Shown here in pieces: positions 1 through 11,120 of a DNA stretch of 64,000 bases. The notes beneath the pieces were generated by a model. It was not told the DNA's origin. It did not search any database and saw nothing but the letters and a program-made list of their open reading frames with translations. The stretch is taken from contig OY720681.1 in assembly GCA_963170755.1 (NCBI GenBank), forward strand, positions 118,305,394 to 118,369,393, given 5' to 3'. Position 1 is the first letter of the stretch. Each line of letters starts with the position of its first letter. The DNA is from Amphimallon solstitiale. Taxonomy: Eukaryota > Arthropoda > Insecta > Coleoptera > Scarabaeidae. A program made the position numbers and the translations under genes.

Positions 1-2
1 AG

Positions 3-1622
3 AACATCAGTGCAACAGTTAAGAAAGCGTATCATTTGTATTTTGGTTGCAAGATAGGCGACCAGGACAAAGACTGGGCCCCACACGTATGCTGCCGCAC
101 TTGTGCCGTAAATCTTTCACAGTGGCTTAATGGCAAAAGAAAGGCAATGCCATTTGCTGTGCCTATGATTTGGAGGGAGCCCACCAATCACGTTGACGAC
201 TGTTATTTCTGTATGGTACGACCAGCTTCTGGAGGCATCACCAAGAAGAAGAAGTGGACAGTTGAATACCCTAACATACCATCTGCTTTGCGACCTGTCT
301 CTCATGGCGAAGGACTCCCAATTCCAGAACTTCCTACAGATTTTTCTATCAGTTCAGACGATGAGGATGGCCATGCGTCGGCGAGTTCTCCTCAACGTGG
401 CAGTAAGGATGATGACTTTTCGTGCTTTGACGAAACATCTGCACCACATAAAATTACCCAGGATGAAATGAACGATCTTGTTCGCGATTTGGATCTGTCG
501 AAAAGCAAAGCGGAGATACTGGCCTCAAGACTTCGACAGTGGAATCTTCTGGAACAGAATGTCCGAGTGACTTCATTTCGCACTCGCCATCAGCTCTTCG
601 AATCTTTCTTTAAGAAAGAAGAAAGCCTTGTGTTCTGCTGCGATATTGATGGTCTACTACAAGCTCTCGGTATTGCACATGATCCCCACGAATGGCGGCT
701 GTTTATAGACGCTTCAAAACTGAGCTTAAAGTCGGTTTTGTTGAATAATGGGAACCAGCTTCCATCCATACCTATTGCACATGCGGTCTACATGAAGGAG
801 ACTTACGGCAATCTAAAGCAGCTACTGGAGACGATTAACTACAGCAAGTATGGCTGGCAGATATGTTCTGACCTGAAGGTAGTATCTCTGTTGATGGGTT
901 TGCAGCAGGGATATACAAAGTACTGCTGTTTTCTTTGTCTGTGGGACAGCAGAGCAATCGATTTGCACTACATCAAGAAAGACTGGCCTCCGAGAGCATT
1001 TTTTAAGCCTGGAGAAACGAATGTACAGCACCCACCATTGGCACAGCCACACAAAATCATCATTCCTCCTTTACACATCAAACTCGGTCTTGTCAAAAAC
1101 TTGGTAAAAGCCATGGATAAGAATGGACCAGCATTCAAGTACCTGCATGACAAATTCCCTCGACTCAGTGAAGCCAAAATTAAAGAGGGCATCTTTGTGG
1201 GGCCTCAAATTAGACAGCTCTTCCGAGACCCCAAGTTTGAGGAACTTCTTCAAGGTAAAGAAAAACAGGTTTGGGATGCATTCTATCAAGTGGCAGCAAA
1301 CTTCCTGGGGAATAACAAGGCAGAAAATTACAAGTGTCTGGTTGAGAATATGTTGGCTTTGTTTCATGAATTGGGCTGCAATATGTCCTTAAAGATCCAC
1401 TTTCTTGATTCCCACTTAGATTTCTTTCCTGATAACTGCGGGCAGGTCAGCGATGAGCACGGCGAACGCTTTCATCAGGACATTGCCACCATGGAGCAAC
1501 GGTACCAAGGCAAATGGTCTACGTCAATGCTAGCTGACTATTGTTGGACAATCAATAGAGATGCTCCACAAGTCCACTACAAACGGCAGGCCAAAAGAAG
1601 TCGAAAGCCGGAAGCAGACTAA
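3..1622 (+). CDS. Conserved arthropod multicopy protein of unknown function (5' end outside window)
   Basis: The frame is open from the left edge of the window to a TAA at 1620-1622, about 540 codons. The first codon that could serve as a start (TTG at 36) lies inside conserved-looking sequence, so I treat the ORF as running in from the left. Visible features are cysteine pairs near the N-terminus (CCRTC, then CYFC about 45 residues later), suggesting a zinc-binding module; an acidic, serine-rich stretch around residues 100-150; and a C-terminal block containing GERFHQD and MEQRYQGKW. From memory, proteins with this block occur in many copies in arthropod genomes and are annotated only as uncharacterized, which suggests a transposon origin. 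I cannot name a domain. Codon use is less AT-biased than the flanks. There is no internal stop, so this copy is recent or under constraint. Introns are absent within the visible part. Confidence 0.6.
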   Translation, partial: NISATVKKAYHLYFGCKIGDQDKDWAPHVCCRTCAVNLSQWLNGKRKAMPFAVPMIWREPTNHVDDCYFCMVRPASGGITKKKKWTVEYPNIPSALRPVSHGEGLPIPELPTDFSISSDDEDGHASASSPQRGSKDDDFSCFDETSAPHKITQDEMNDLVRDLDLSKSKAEILASRLRQWNLLEQNVRVTSFRTRHQLFESFFKKEESLVFCCDIDGLLQALGIAHDPHEWRLFIDASKLSLKSVLLNNGNQLPSIPIAHAVYMKETYGNLKQLLETINYSKYGWQICSDLKVVSLLMGLQQGYTKYCCFLCLWDSRAIDLHYIKKDWPPRAFFKPGETNVQHPPLAQPHKIIIPPLHIKLGLVKNLVKAMDKNGPAFKYLHDKFPRLSEAKIKEGIFVGPQIRQLFRDPKFEELLQGKEKQVWDAFYQVAANFLGNNKAENYKCLVENMLALFHELGCNMSLKIHFLDSHLDFFPDNCGQVSDEHGERFHQDIATMEQRYQGKWSTSMLADYCWTINRDAPQVHYKRQAKRSRKPEAD

Positions 1623-1865
1623 TGTTTTCTTACCATGTATTATAATATTGACATAAGTACACTTTTTCTGAAATATGCGTAAATGTTTTCTTACCATGTA
1701 TTATAATATTGACATAAGTACACTTTTTCTGAAATATGCGTAAATGTTTTCTTACCATGTATTATAATATTGACATAAGTACACTTTTTCTGAAATATGC
1801 GTAAATGTTTTCTTACCATGTATTATAATATTGACATAAGTACACTTTTTCTGAAATATGCGTAC
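1622..1865 (+). repeat. Tandem repeat, four copies of a 61-bp unit
   Basis: Four consecutive units begin at 1622, 1683, 1744 and 1805 (each starts ATGTTTTCTTACCATG and ends near AAATATGCGTA). The units look identical by eye. The first begins at the last base of the stop codon of the preceding ORF, so the array forms the start of that gene's 3' flank. Near-perfect identity implies recent expansion, or collapse or slippage in an assembly. Confidence 0.9.
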
Positions 1866-2063
1866 ATATTACAGAAAACCCGTAGCCAATTCAGCTTTTT
1901 CTTAGTCATTTTCGTGTTCAGCACATTGAGTTCATTAAGAAATGACTATTTTCAGCTTGGAAGCATGAACTTTTCGAAAATTTGTTGCCCAGTGTTATTA
2001 TTTAAAAAACGGCGTATATAAGGAAAGTGTACTAACAAAATTATAAATATACATTTTCATATA

Positions 2064-2326
2064 ACGTATGATCAAAAAGTCTTTGGATCGCTATTGCCGT
2101 GGAATTTATGTCAATCTATGAAATTATTTACTTTTATTAATTTTGACATTTACTTGACAACTTTCAAGTCAGCAGGTTATAATTCAACCTAAATAATTAT
2201 AACCTAAAATCTATTTTATTTGTGACTTATGTATACTTCAAAGTCAAGAACCACAGAAGTAAATAATTCTATAGATAGCTTTACGTTTCATGGCTATAGC
2301 GATCCAAAGACTTTTTGATCATACGT
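2064..2326. mobile_element. 263-bp MITE with ~31-bp terminal inverted repeats and TA target duplication
   Basis: The left end (ACGTATGATCAAAAAGTC, continuing through TTTGGATCGCTAT) is repeated in inverse at the right end (ATAGCGATCCAAAGACTT and on to CATACGT), about 31 bp with no mismatch seen. Both ends are flanked by TA (2062-2063 and 2327-2328). TA duplications with such ends are typical of non-autonomous Tc1/mariner-superfamily elements. There is no coding capacity. Confidence 0.85.
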
Positions 2327-5195
2327 TAGTTCTTCATTTAACAAAACACATACTTTCAAGCTTATTTCGTAGATAGGTTTTTAAGAACACGATAAGCTGG
2401 TTGCCGTAAATCGTATATTTAAATTACGAATTAATTCATTAGTCATATTTCATTTATCGCTCACCTTACATGCAACACCGACAACCCGGTTCTTCCTTAC
2501 TCAGGTTGTCGCACTTCTATTTCATTATCCATAAACAATATATGTATATATCAATAAATAACAGATATTTACAAAAAAACACACAAAATGCAGATTTAAG
2601 CTGCCTTCATTACTTATATTTTGTCACCGGTCAATTAACCAACTGAAGAAGATATAGACTGTTTCCTAAACATACTGATAATTTTTACATTCTTTATGTT
2701 TTTATCTATTTTTGTGCATTTATTTACTTTTTTATTACATATTAATTATATTAACTAACGCTATTGTTAGTATTTATATAAATACATGTTGTTTATTAAT
2801 ACTGTATATATTTTTAAATTAAAGATGCACATTTTCCTGGAGTTCTCTATTTAACAAAGCAACTTAATACTTGCTAATACTCTCATCATATACTCCTCTC
2901 CAACTCCCAGTAAATATATAATCAGTGTCCAAGTAGTAGTGCGACAACGCGAGCGAAAGATAACTACCCCCTACTCAATGCAGGCGACGACTACTTACCA
3001 GGTGAAAAATTACCCGGTAGGCGATTTTTCAATGCAGGCGACGACTACCAGGTGACGGGTGATGAAGTACGACTAACGACTAATAAGTCAGTTCGCATTT
3101 CCGATTTGCAGTAAGTCGGTTATTGTGTCGGTTCTCCGATCGCCCGTCACTCGTCGCTCGGATTCAAAAACCGAATTACACCGGTTATTTGAATAATCGG
3201 GTACCCGGTTATTTTTCACTCGAGTTCTCCCATCACTAGTTAAAATACCTATATGTTATATTTAGAATACAATCAACTTCTTGTCTATTCAACTTAGTCA
3301 TAAAATAAGTTAAAAAATTAGCCGTTAAAATCCTTTTGTGTTTTATTAATAAGCCGTACCGAAGCAATTGTTTTTGTTTCAAACTGTAGAAACATTAGTT
3401 ATATCTATTTATACAACTTCCAATTTACTTAGTTTCTCATTTATTTTAATTAACATAAGCGGGTTTCATAATGATATCTTCTTATTAGTGCAATTAAGAT
3501 TAATATTTTTATTTCGAATAAGATGAGAACAACAACGATAACATCACAAAAGACCAGGAGTTCCATCAAGCAAATGAATTCATTAATTATCTTAATACAT
3601 ACATAGTTATTGACCTGCACTAATAACGATTAAGGGCACACATACATATATATGTATGCAGTATTTTCACAGTGACTAACTACAAGAGAGTATTAATCCA
3701 TAGCATACAATTAAAGATTACAAGCCGTTCAAATATTTGCCGAAAAATTCCTGGTATAGTGATAGGTGTGGATGTAATACGAAAATAAACTGACATTTGT
3801 TCAAACAACTGATAAACGATAACCTTTCCCATCGTAAATCGCGGGTAGTATTCCACGAATTTTATATGACCCTGATTTAGATCAGTGTTCACTGATATTA
3901 TTCAAAATTGCTGTCGTCACTTGATTTTTTATAAATTAACTATAGAAATGGTAGGGTTTCAGCATATTATGTTTCTTAAAGTAATTAAATATCAACATCT
4001 TGCTAGTATTCAGATAACTATAGAATATACACCGATGCCTTGAGTATTTACTTAATTAAAAACAAGAGAAGTTGTTGTACAGTTAAATCGATACACAAAT
4101 CTAACAATTTTTCTATACGTTTTTATATTAGATTTTAGGAGATTCTTTAAAATATACATTTATTTTGACTTTAACCTGATACTTATGGCAAATATCTTTT
4201 CGTACAACCATATTTGTACTTAATTTTGGACATTAAAATTAATTGCTGTGAGGTAAATCTAGAGAATATATTGAATATGGAAGCAATTCGAAGCATAATT
4301 GATTAAATTTGACATTTTTTTGTGTTCCTCTAATTGTCATATTACTTTGGGCTTTGACGTACAACAATATTTGCCAGTTAATCATGTTGCTATTTTTAAG
4401 ATAAACAATTTTGCGTTTGTATCCCAAAATATAATAACGTTTTCAAGTATTATTATCTGCGGGACATTGATTACACACTTTTATTTGAAGCCTTTTCAGG
4501 TCTCAGGACTCGACTTCATATTAATATAATTCAATACACTATCAATGGATTTTCTCTATAATTTCTGCTGCTGTTCTGCATTTGTGTAACCATCTTAAAA
4601 CGCACCGATTGAAAAAACGAACTGTCTCATAGGATGGTGCAGATTTAGCAAAAGTTGGAACCTCATCCATCTTGATGTCAGTTGTGAGTGATGAATAAGT
4701 AATTAGTTATTAATAGTTCAGTCCTGCAATGTAACCCTGACTGCCGATTCCTCATGATGAGATAATTAAGTTTAGCACAACTTCGAAAATTATTTATTTT
4801 TTTACAAAATAACAGTTTTAATGACTTGTTAAATATACACAAAATGACAAAACTAACGCACTATAACGCCACCTATGTGTGTACTGTTTGAGGCCACAAT
4901 GTAACTTACATGTAAGAAAGTCAAACATTTGGTTATCTTATATAATAAAAAAAAAACATTTCATCAATAACAAGTTTCCAAGAATTTCAAAAACTTATCC
5001 ACCACAATGGTAAGAATAAATAATAGAACATCAGACATATTTGAAGACAGGGATAGAGTGAGACAAAAAGATCTAGTGTTATTTGGTATCTATATCTAGA
5101 AAATAACGGAACACAAAAATGAAGAGATCAAACATAATGTTGGTCATCAGTACTTTGCTTTTAGCGACTACATATTTATTTTCACAAAGAGAAAA
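2327..5195. other. AT-rich stretch without a recognisable gene
   Basis: I see no supportable ORF or RNA gene. The only compositional feature is a more GC-rich patch at about 2920-3240 (many CG dinucleotides) that includes the short direct repeat listed separately. The short open frames at 3680-3892 and 4239-4529 have random-looking composition. Confidence 0.6.
2976..3056 (+). repeat. Two-copy direct repeat, 55-bp spacing, in a GC-rich patch
   Basis: The string TCAATGCAGGCGACGACTAC followed by CCAGGTGA occurs twice, starting near 2976 and 3031; the first copy has an extra TTA before CCAGG. It sits in the only CpG-rich part of this intergenic stretch. Confidence 0.7.
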
Positions 5196-5378
5196 CTTTA
5201 AATCAACGGTCTTCAACCTTTTTAAAGTCAAGGGCCGAGAATACTTTAATTTTGGTTCGGCGGGCCGCAACACAAGAAAACATTCCATTATATATAAACT
5301 TAATTAAGTAAATAAAAAACACTAATCAAATATTCAAGTTATTTATTAGAAAATTATACAAAAAGGAATAAAATTTAA

Positions 5379-7164
5379 TCAATGAGACGTTTGACATTGT
5401 TTGTTTTTAACTAATTTATCAATATCTACCCCTATAGTAGTCGTTGCAATTCTCAAACTGTTCTCAAGGTGAACATCGGTGATTCTGGTTCTTGCCTTGG
5501 ACATTTTTCATTCAAGAAAATACTTGCTCGCATAGATATGTTGTGCCAAACTGAGATGCCATTTTCAGTGCATGATCTCTGATTTTAGGAAAATCAGAAC
5601 CGATGTGTTTTGAGTAAAACTCAAGCAAACCTAAATTAAATTTATCTTTCAAAGTGGAGTTGCACTGTAACTCTATCAATTCCATTTGAATTTCTTCAGG
5701 AACATCTTCGACAGAAACATTGAATGCGTTAGCAAACAAATTCAGGCTTATTTTATTTTTTCGGAAATCGGTAAAACGTGAGTCGAATTGTGTTTTCAGA
5801 TCTTGCAGCGCAGTAATGTATTTGTCCATGTTTGAAATTTGGCAAGACGACAAATGTGGAAAATGAGTGGTAACATTTTTTTGGAATTGATTGATCCACA
5901 AGTCCATCTTCATGTCAAACGCTTTTAAAGCGTCGAATAGCTCATGTTTCTTATTTAAATCATTGAGATGTGATGTAATATCGGTAAGAAAACCCAAATC
6001 ACTCAGCCATGCTTCATCAGTGAATTGCCGAAGAGCTTTATTCTTACTTTGCATAAAAGCTGCAATTTCCTTTCGCAAATCAAACACACGTTTTAACATT
6101 TTCCCTCTGCTGAGCCAACGAACATCACAGAAGTAAATTATGTCACCATATTCAGCATTCGTTTCTTTTAAAAATTCCTGAAATTGCCTGTGATTTAGGC
6201 CCCGAGATTTGATGACGTTAACCGTTTTTACCACAACACTCATGACATCGTGAATATTAAGAGAGTTTGCACATAAATTTTCTTGATGGATAATGCAGTG
6301 GTACTGTACGAAGGAGACATCGGGATTCTATTTCTTTATTAAAGCAACAACTCCTTCGGTTTTACCAATCATAGAAGGTGCGCCTGTGGTGATCCCAGCC
6401 AAATTTGATAATTTGAGGTTATATCTATTTATGACGGTATTAAACGATTCTAAGAAATCACTTCCTCTTGTGGTGCCTTTCATTGGAACTAGAGCAGCCA
6501 TTTCTTCAGTAATACCAAAATTAACGTCAACCCCGCGAATAAAAACGGCTAACTGAGCGGTATCACTTAAGTCTGTACTTTCGTCGAGTGCAACGAAATA
6601 GTAAACAAATTGCGATACGCGTTCCTGTATTGTTCTTTTGATATCTCCAGCCAATTCTTCTATCCTCCTTGCTACTGTAACGCCAGAGAGACTTACTTTG
6701 GAGAAAAGTTGCTTTTGCGAGGGGCATAAAACGTCTGCTGCAGCCTCCATACATTCTTTTATGAATTCGCCGTCTGTAAATGGTTTTGATTTACGTGCAA
6801 TTTTCTCTGAAATAATGTGGCTTACTTTTACAGTTACTTCACTGTCTTCATTCTGTTCGTGAAATGAATACTGCTGTCTTTGAAGTTGTTTCTTCATAGA
6901 CTCCACCTTATCAATGCGTAATTGTCCTTGAAAATGATCAAACTTACTGGAATGTTTGGAATCATAATGTCGTTTGATATTGTATTCTTTCAACACTGAG
7001 ACTGATTCATTACATACGAGGCAAATGGGTTTTTCCCCGACACAGACGAATAAATATAAGTTCGTCCATTTATCTTGGAATAATCTGTTCTCATCAGTAA
7101 CCTTGCGTTTTCTAGGTGTATTTGCTGCCATCTCACACTCATTCGATGTCGAAAACGTACTCAA
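5379..7164 (-). pseudogene. hAT transposase relic, ZBED/GTF2IRD2-like
   Basis: The start codon is at 7164. Residues about 30-75 form a BED-type zinc finger (CLVC then KRHYDSKH). The following region matches the hAT transposase core as seen in ZBED- and GTF2IRD2-like proteins: ALDESTD, IHQENLCA, CDVRWLSRG. Three lesions are visible. A TAG at 6328-6330 interrupts an otherwise in-frame reading. A TGA at 5512-5514 follows the CEQVFS motif. A frameshift near 5495 then moves the C-terminal ENSLRIATT segment into another frame, which runs to a TGA at 5379-5381. Outside these breaks the frame is open, so the copy decayed recently. It is enclosed by the element's inverted repeats and is the only coding part of it. 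Confidence 0.85.
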
Positions 7165-7232
7165 GTTGCACGTGACTATTCAACTCTAATTAACGCACTG
7201 CACTGAGCAAGCGAACAAGACAAGAGTAACCG

Positions 7233-7276
7233 CACCTCCCCGCCCGCGCCCCGGGAGAATTGCGGGCGGGGAGGTG
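7233..7276. repeat. GC-rich 15-bp perfect hairpin within the hAT element
   Basis: CACCTCCCCGCCCGC at 7233-7247 is the exact reverse complement of 7262-7276, with a 14-base spacer. This almost pure G+C hairpin contrasts sharply with the AT-rich surroundings and lies between the transposase start and the right end, a subterminal position where hAT transposases often bind. Confidence 0.85.
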
Positions 7277-7404
7277 GGTTCGCGCCTCGCCGCATACCTA
7301 CCCAGTCGTAGGCCTTAGACATGTAAATTTCATTTAGTCAAGTAAGTGCCAGGGCCGCCAAGAATGGCACCGCGGGCCGCGGGTTGAAGACGTATGCTTT
7401 AAAT

Positions 7405-7772
7405 GAAGCAAGTAACCAAGAGGCTTAAAGAGAATGCCCAAAACTAACTTGGAAGAAAGTAAGTAAGAAGCAGACATGGTGAGATAAATGAATTTTGCAA
7501 TGCTATCCTTGATTGGAGCGAGATGTTCAGTCTTCCTGGAGTTGAGGTTTTTATTGTTCATTGATTGAAAAGCTGCACTAGCTATGTAAGTGATGCATCT
7601 TCTTTGGATGTCTTTTACAAAGTTTTGCGAATGTCATTGAAAATCTGTGTACTTAATGGTGCTCGTGCATTAACGTCTACTAATTGTTCAATTTATTACG
7701 ATTCTGCTTGTAAAATTACTTTTTAAAGTAATATGGTTTTCTTGTGAATTGTATGTTGAAGCATTAGCTGTA
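7405..7772. other. Intergenic stretch, nothing recognised
   Basis: Between the hAT element and the next inverted-repeat element I see only AT-rich sequence with no motif, repeat or credible ORF. Confidence 0.5.
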
Positions 7773-8092
7773 CCTTATTCCAAAAAAAGAGAGACGAAAT
7801 TCTGAAAAGAGCCAAGTGACTGTATTGGTTGAGAGCAAGGCGAAATAACACCGTACTGTACTACATTTGCTTTTTGCTATCAATTGTCAAATGTTTTGGC
7901 ATCTATGACATTGTTTGTTTTCTGGACAAATTTATTTACTTTTATGTGTTGTGATTACTACATTTGCCGTAACTGTCAATTTATCTCTAAAGAATCTATA
8001 TACAATTGAATTTGGTACAGACTTCATATTTCAGACAGATATTTAGCTGGGGGTCTGTTCAGAATTTCCTCTCTCTCTTTTTTGGAATAAGG
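7773..8092. mobile_element. 320-bp MITE with ~35-bp imperfect terminal inverted repeats
   Basis: The left end CCTTATTCCAAAAAAAGAGA and onward to GAAATTCTGAA is matched in inverse at 8056-8092 (CAGAATTTCCTCTCTCTC to GGAATAAGG). The bases TGTA flank both sides (7769-7772 and 8093-8096), giving a possible TA or TGTA target duplication. There is no coding capacity and the superfamily is uncertain. Confidence 0.75.
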
Positions 8093-8096
8093 TGTA

Positions 8097-10374
8097 GTAG
8101 ATGTAAATTTGTCCCTAGCGCCAATACATTCTATAGTCCTGTAAATACTGATTTCCTAAAAACACTAAAATACTAAAATATTGCTTTATTTGAAGTTATA
8201 GTATATACAGAACGTTTATCAAATAGGTTTTCAGTAATTATTATTTTATTTATTCAAAATAAAACATAGAATCTAAGAAAATGTTGTATAGATGAAATAG
8301 CAAATATCTGACTACCATACAAAGCAAAATATAAGAGAAGGCTTGGTTTAAAATTAAAATAAGATGGGTATTTATACAATCTTGTTCAAGTACCGTTCTT
8401 ACATAATATATAATCATGCAGATTTTATGAACGCAACTCACGTATTTAAAATAGACAGTTTGAATCGTAGACGTTACCTCATCGCGAATAGATTGCAGTA
8501 AGGGGTCAAAGTTGTTTCCCAAGTAATGCCGAAGCATACAGACGATCACCTGCAGTTATGTCAGTTATTTCGTCATTATGGTGTTCGGTCCATATCTGGA
8601 ATTTTTCCGTTGTAGCGTTGGTCATTCCGGTTTAGGCTTTCTTTTTGTGTTGCGAAATATAATAATTATACAAATCATATATTCTCTATTTGTCTTCAGA
8701 AGTAGTGTACATGTAGTACATATGTTCGCCATATTTTCTACCGTTCAGCAAGAGATAAGATACATTGATTATTCAGAACTTTTTGTTACAGACATCAATT
8801 CATTATGACTATTGCTTTATAAAATATATCATAATATATGTATGTGAAGATTAGAGAAAACTGAATAAGGAAACTATATTTTTCAACATGAATGAACACT
8901 AATGAATAAACATCTTTGAGTACAGAATAGAAGTACGTACAACATGTTTATACTGAATGTATTAATAGAATAAGTAGATTATTTCTGAATTGAAAATCGT
9001 GTATTCTTGTCTCACTCCAATGTTTTTTCTTATCTGTACATTAATTGGCGTATTTATATCATCTGAAATAACTAGGCGGTTAGGAAATCTGTACAATAAA
9101 AATCTCATTCGCCTAAAGATATTTTTAATTGACATTCACTTTTAGCATTTTAAAGACTAAATAAAAACATCGTCCGAACAAATACTTCTTAATATTACTA
9201 TCCCAGTTATGTAGTAAGTAGTTGGTATATTTAAATCTTCATACAGCGTACAATATACACAATAAGGAATGTTTCAATGAACACAATTAAATTTAAATAA
9301 ACCCAATATTTTTCCTAACTTTGAGAAATAGACAATACCTTCACTATAAGGACGGCGCTGGGACTGGAATTGACTCGCAACTTAAATTGAAGGACCTTTT
9401 CAAAGCCCTATTCTGCAATAGATATCAATGTGTGATCACTGCCTTAGTAGATATTTACTAAATACACAATTTGGCAAAAATATTCTTTAAACCATGATTC
9501 TAATAACTTCGCCGTCATGTTCTTATGAAAATCTAAACTATTTTCCTAGTAACGGAAGACCTTGAAGCAACCGATAATCAGTCCTAACCGTCAGTCGCCT
9601 GTGAAACGGGCCTACAATTAATGTATCTCTGTATCTCCCCAAGCATTAAACGCAATGTGAAAGCTAACATCATAGCTTTATGACCCTGAAGTGGCTTGAC
9701 GATGAGGACTGATAATCAGGCCTGACCGTCAGTCGCATGGGCGCCTAGAGGATATGTGCCAGCTCACAAAACATCAAAGGCTGCTAATTGACCTTGAGGT
9801 GACTTCTCGAATCGAATTAAAGAAGCTTAGGCTTTGCTGTAGATGTGAAATTCTTAAGGGGTATGCATAACCGTGGAGCAGAAAAGACGATTTTCAGTGT
9901 TGTGTTTGCCTATCAGGTCTTGAGATGATAAGGTACAGTTAGCACATAATGTTGACACGCTGCAGTATTTTTCATTGCAAAATATACATGAATAATATAG
10001 TTATTGCTATTTAAACAAACCTCTTGTAGCGGCTGCACTGCTCCTTGAAAGTTTTTTCAACCAAACAGAGCAACTTTAATTGATTGTTATTAACAAACGG
10101 AGGAACATACAAAAAAAGCATCCACTCTTTTTATTAAATATGTTATAAAATATGTCCAGTCCAAATTTGAAGTAAATCGAACGAATAGATTTCGAGATAT
10201 AACGTACGCCAAATCGCAAAATATAGTTGCAAGATAAACTGAAAAGAAAAAAAAACATCTTTATATACATTTTGGAGTCTGCTAAATATGTTAGGTGGCT
10301 CGCCAATGAAAGTCAAAACTAGACATCAGAAATTAAAAAAATAAAAATCTGTTTCCGAAGTTATAAATAAAAAA
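8097..10374. other. Intergenic stretch with only a degenerate local repeat
   Basis: No gene is supportable. The 99- and 76-codon open frames near 8250-8808 are hydrophobic, AT-driven chance frames. A degenerate tandem structure at 9558-9810 is listed separately. Confidence 0.5.
9558..9810 (+). repeat. Degenerate tandem repeat, ~139-bp and ~124-bp spacings
   Basis: GATAATCAGTCCTAACCGTC at 9572 recurs as GATAATCAGGCCTGACCGTC at 9711, followed by AGTCGC both times. A second landmark, GACCTTGAAG / GACCCTGAAGTGGCTT / GACCTTGAGGTGACTT, recurs at 9558, 9682 and 9790. Together they indicate an old tandem duplication of a unit of roughly 110-140 bp. Confidence 0.55.
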
Positions 10375-11120
10375 TGAGGTGTGGCCACCGCACGACTTTC
10401 TTATACGTATGAGCGTTTCAAATTATAGAAAATTGTTCTAAATTGTTTTAAATAGTTTTATCTTAGAAAAATAAGCCTGTGGGTAATTTTATATAAAAAT
10501 TATTCAAAATCCTATTATAAGTACTTAGTAAATCTCTGTAGCATGCATACTTTGCGAGATATTGGAGACATTCCGGTCTGAATTTTGGAATTTCATTTAT
10601 ACAAAAAATATTCCAAATCCAGCACTAAATACTTTTGTACTCTTGATAAATATATATAGAATGCATAATTTACGACATATTTGCAAAAAATCGCTACTCG
10701 AATAGAAGAATAAAAGTGTTACTTGAGAGATATTCGCAAAAAACTGATTTTTGATAAGAGTAAAAGGCCTATTTCCGGCAGGAATTTGAAACAAAATTTT
10801 TTAGTACAATTCTTGTTGACGAAATATTGACAAAATTCGATTTTTTCACTGAAGTAAACTGCTACTTCCGGTCTACCGATTTTACTGAAAAACTAATCAG
10901 ATCTCAAGAGGGAGATTATACACGTAAATACAAAATTTGGAATTGATATCTACAGCGGTTTGACCGCTATCGCGGTCACACACAGACACACAGGCACATA
11001 CCATTTTTTAAAAACCACTTTTTCGGTATCAGAGGACTTCAAAACGTGGACATCTGCAAAAATCTAGAGGTCGAAAATTTTCTACATCATAATACTTCCT
11101 TACACTACGTATAAGAAAGT
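10375..11120 (-). mobile_element. HINE-like (Helentron-type, non-autonomous) repeat, copy 1
   Basis: One edge begins TGAGGTGTGGCCACC (a GTGTGG/CC(A/G)CAC hairpin) followed by ACTTTCTTATACGTA; the other edge ends TACGTATAAGAAAGT, its exact 15-base inverse. A-runs flank both sides. Read on the minus strand, this means ACTTTC at the 5' end, a hairpin at the 3' end and insertion in a T-run with no obvious target duplication. This is the arrangement known for HINE/DINE-1 elements mobilised by Helentrons. The core has a short CA-rich tract and a hairpin AGCGGT-TTG-ACCGCT near 10970. This copy is 746 bp because part of the 148-bp repeat core is deleted. Confidence 0.65.

Larger units (their letters stand above)
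5204..7396 (-). mobile_element. hAT-superfamily DNA transposon, nearly complete (2,193 bp)
   Basis: The element is bounded by a perfect 8-bp target duplication CTTTAAAT at 5196-5203 and 7397-7404, the length expected of hAT elements. Terminal inverted repeats are CAACGGTCTTCAACC on the left and, read from the right end, CATACGTCTTCAACC (12 of 15 matching). They enclose a single decayed transposase on the minus strand. A GC-rich subterminal hairpin lies at the transposase 5' side. Presence of target duplication, both ends and an almost complete ORF suggests a moderately young insertion that is no longer coding-competent. Confidence 0.9.

Noticed and set aside
2500..2950. Inverted pair GTTGTCGCACTT / AGTGCGACAAC as ends of a DNA transposon
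   Set aside because: Only about 11 bp match, with no target duplication or extended terminal similarity.
8250..8808. 99- and 76-codon ORFs as small membrane proteins
   Set aside because: Hydrophobic AT-rich frames expected by chance; no start context, conservation or partner visible.
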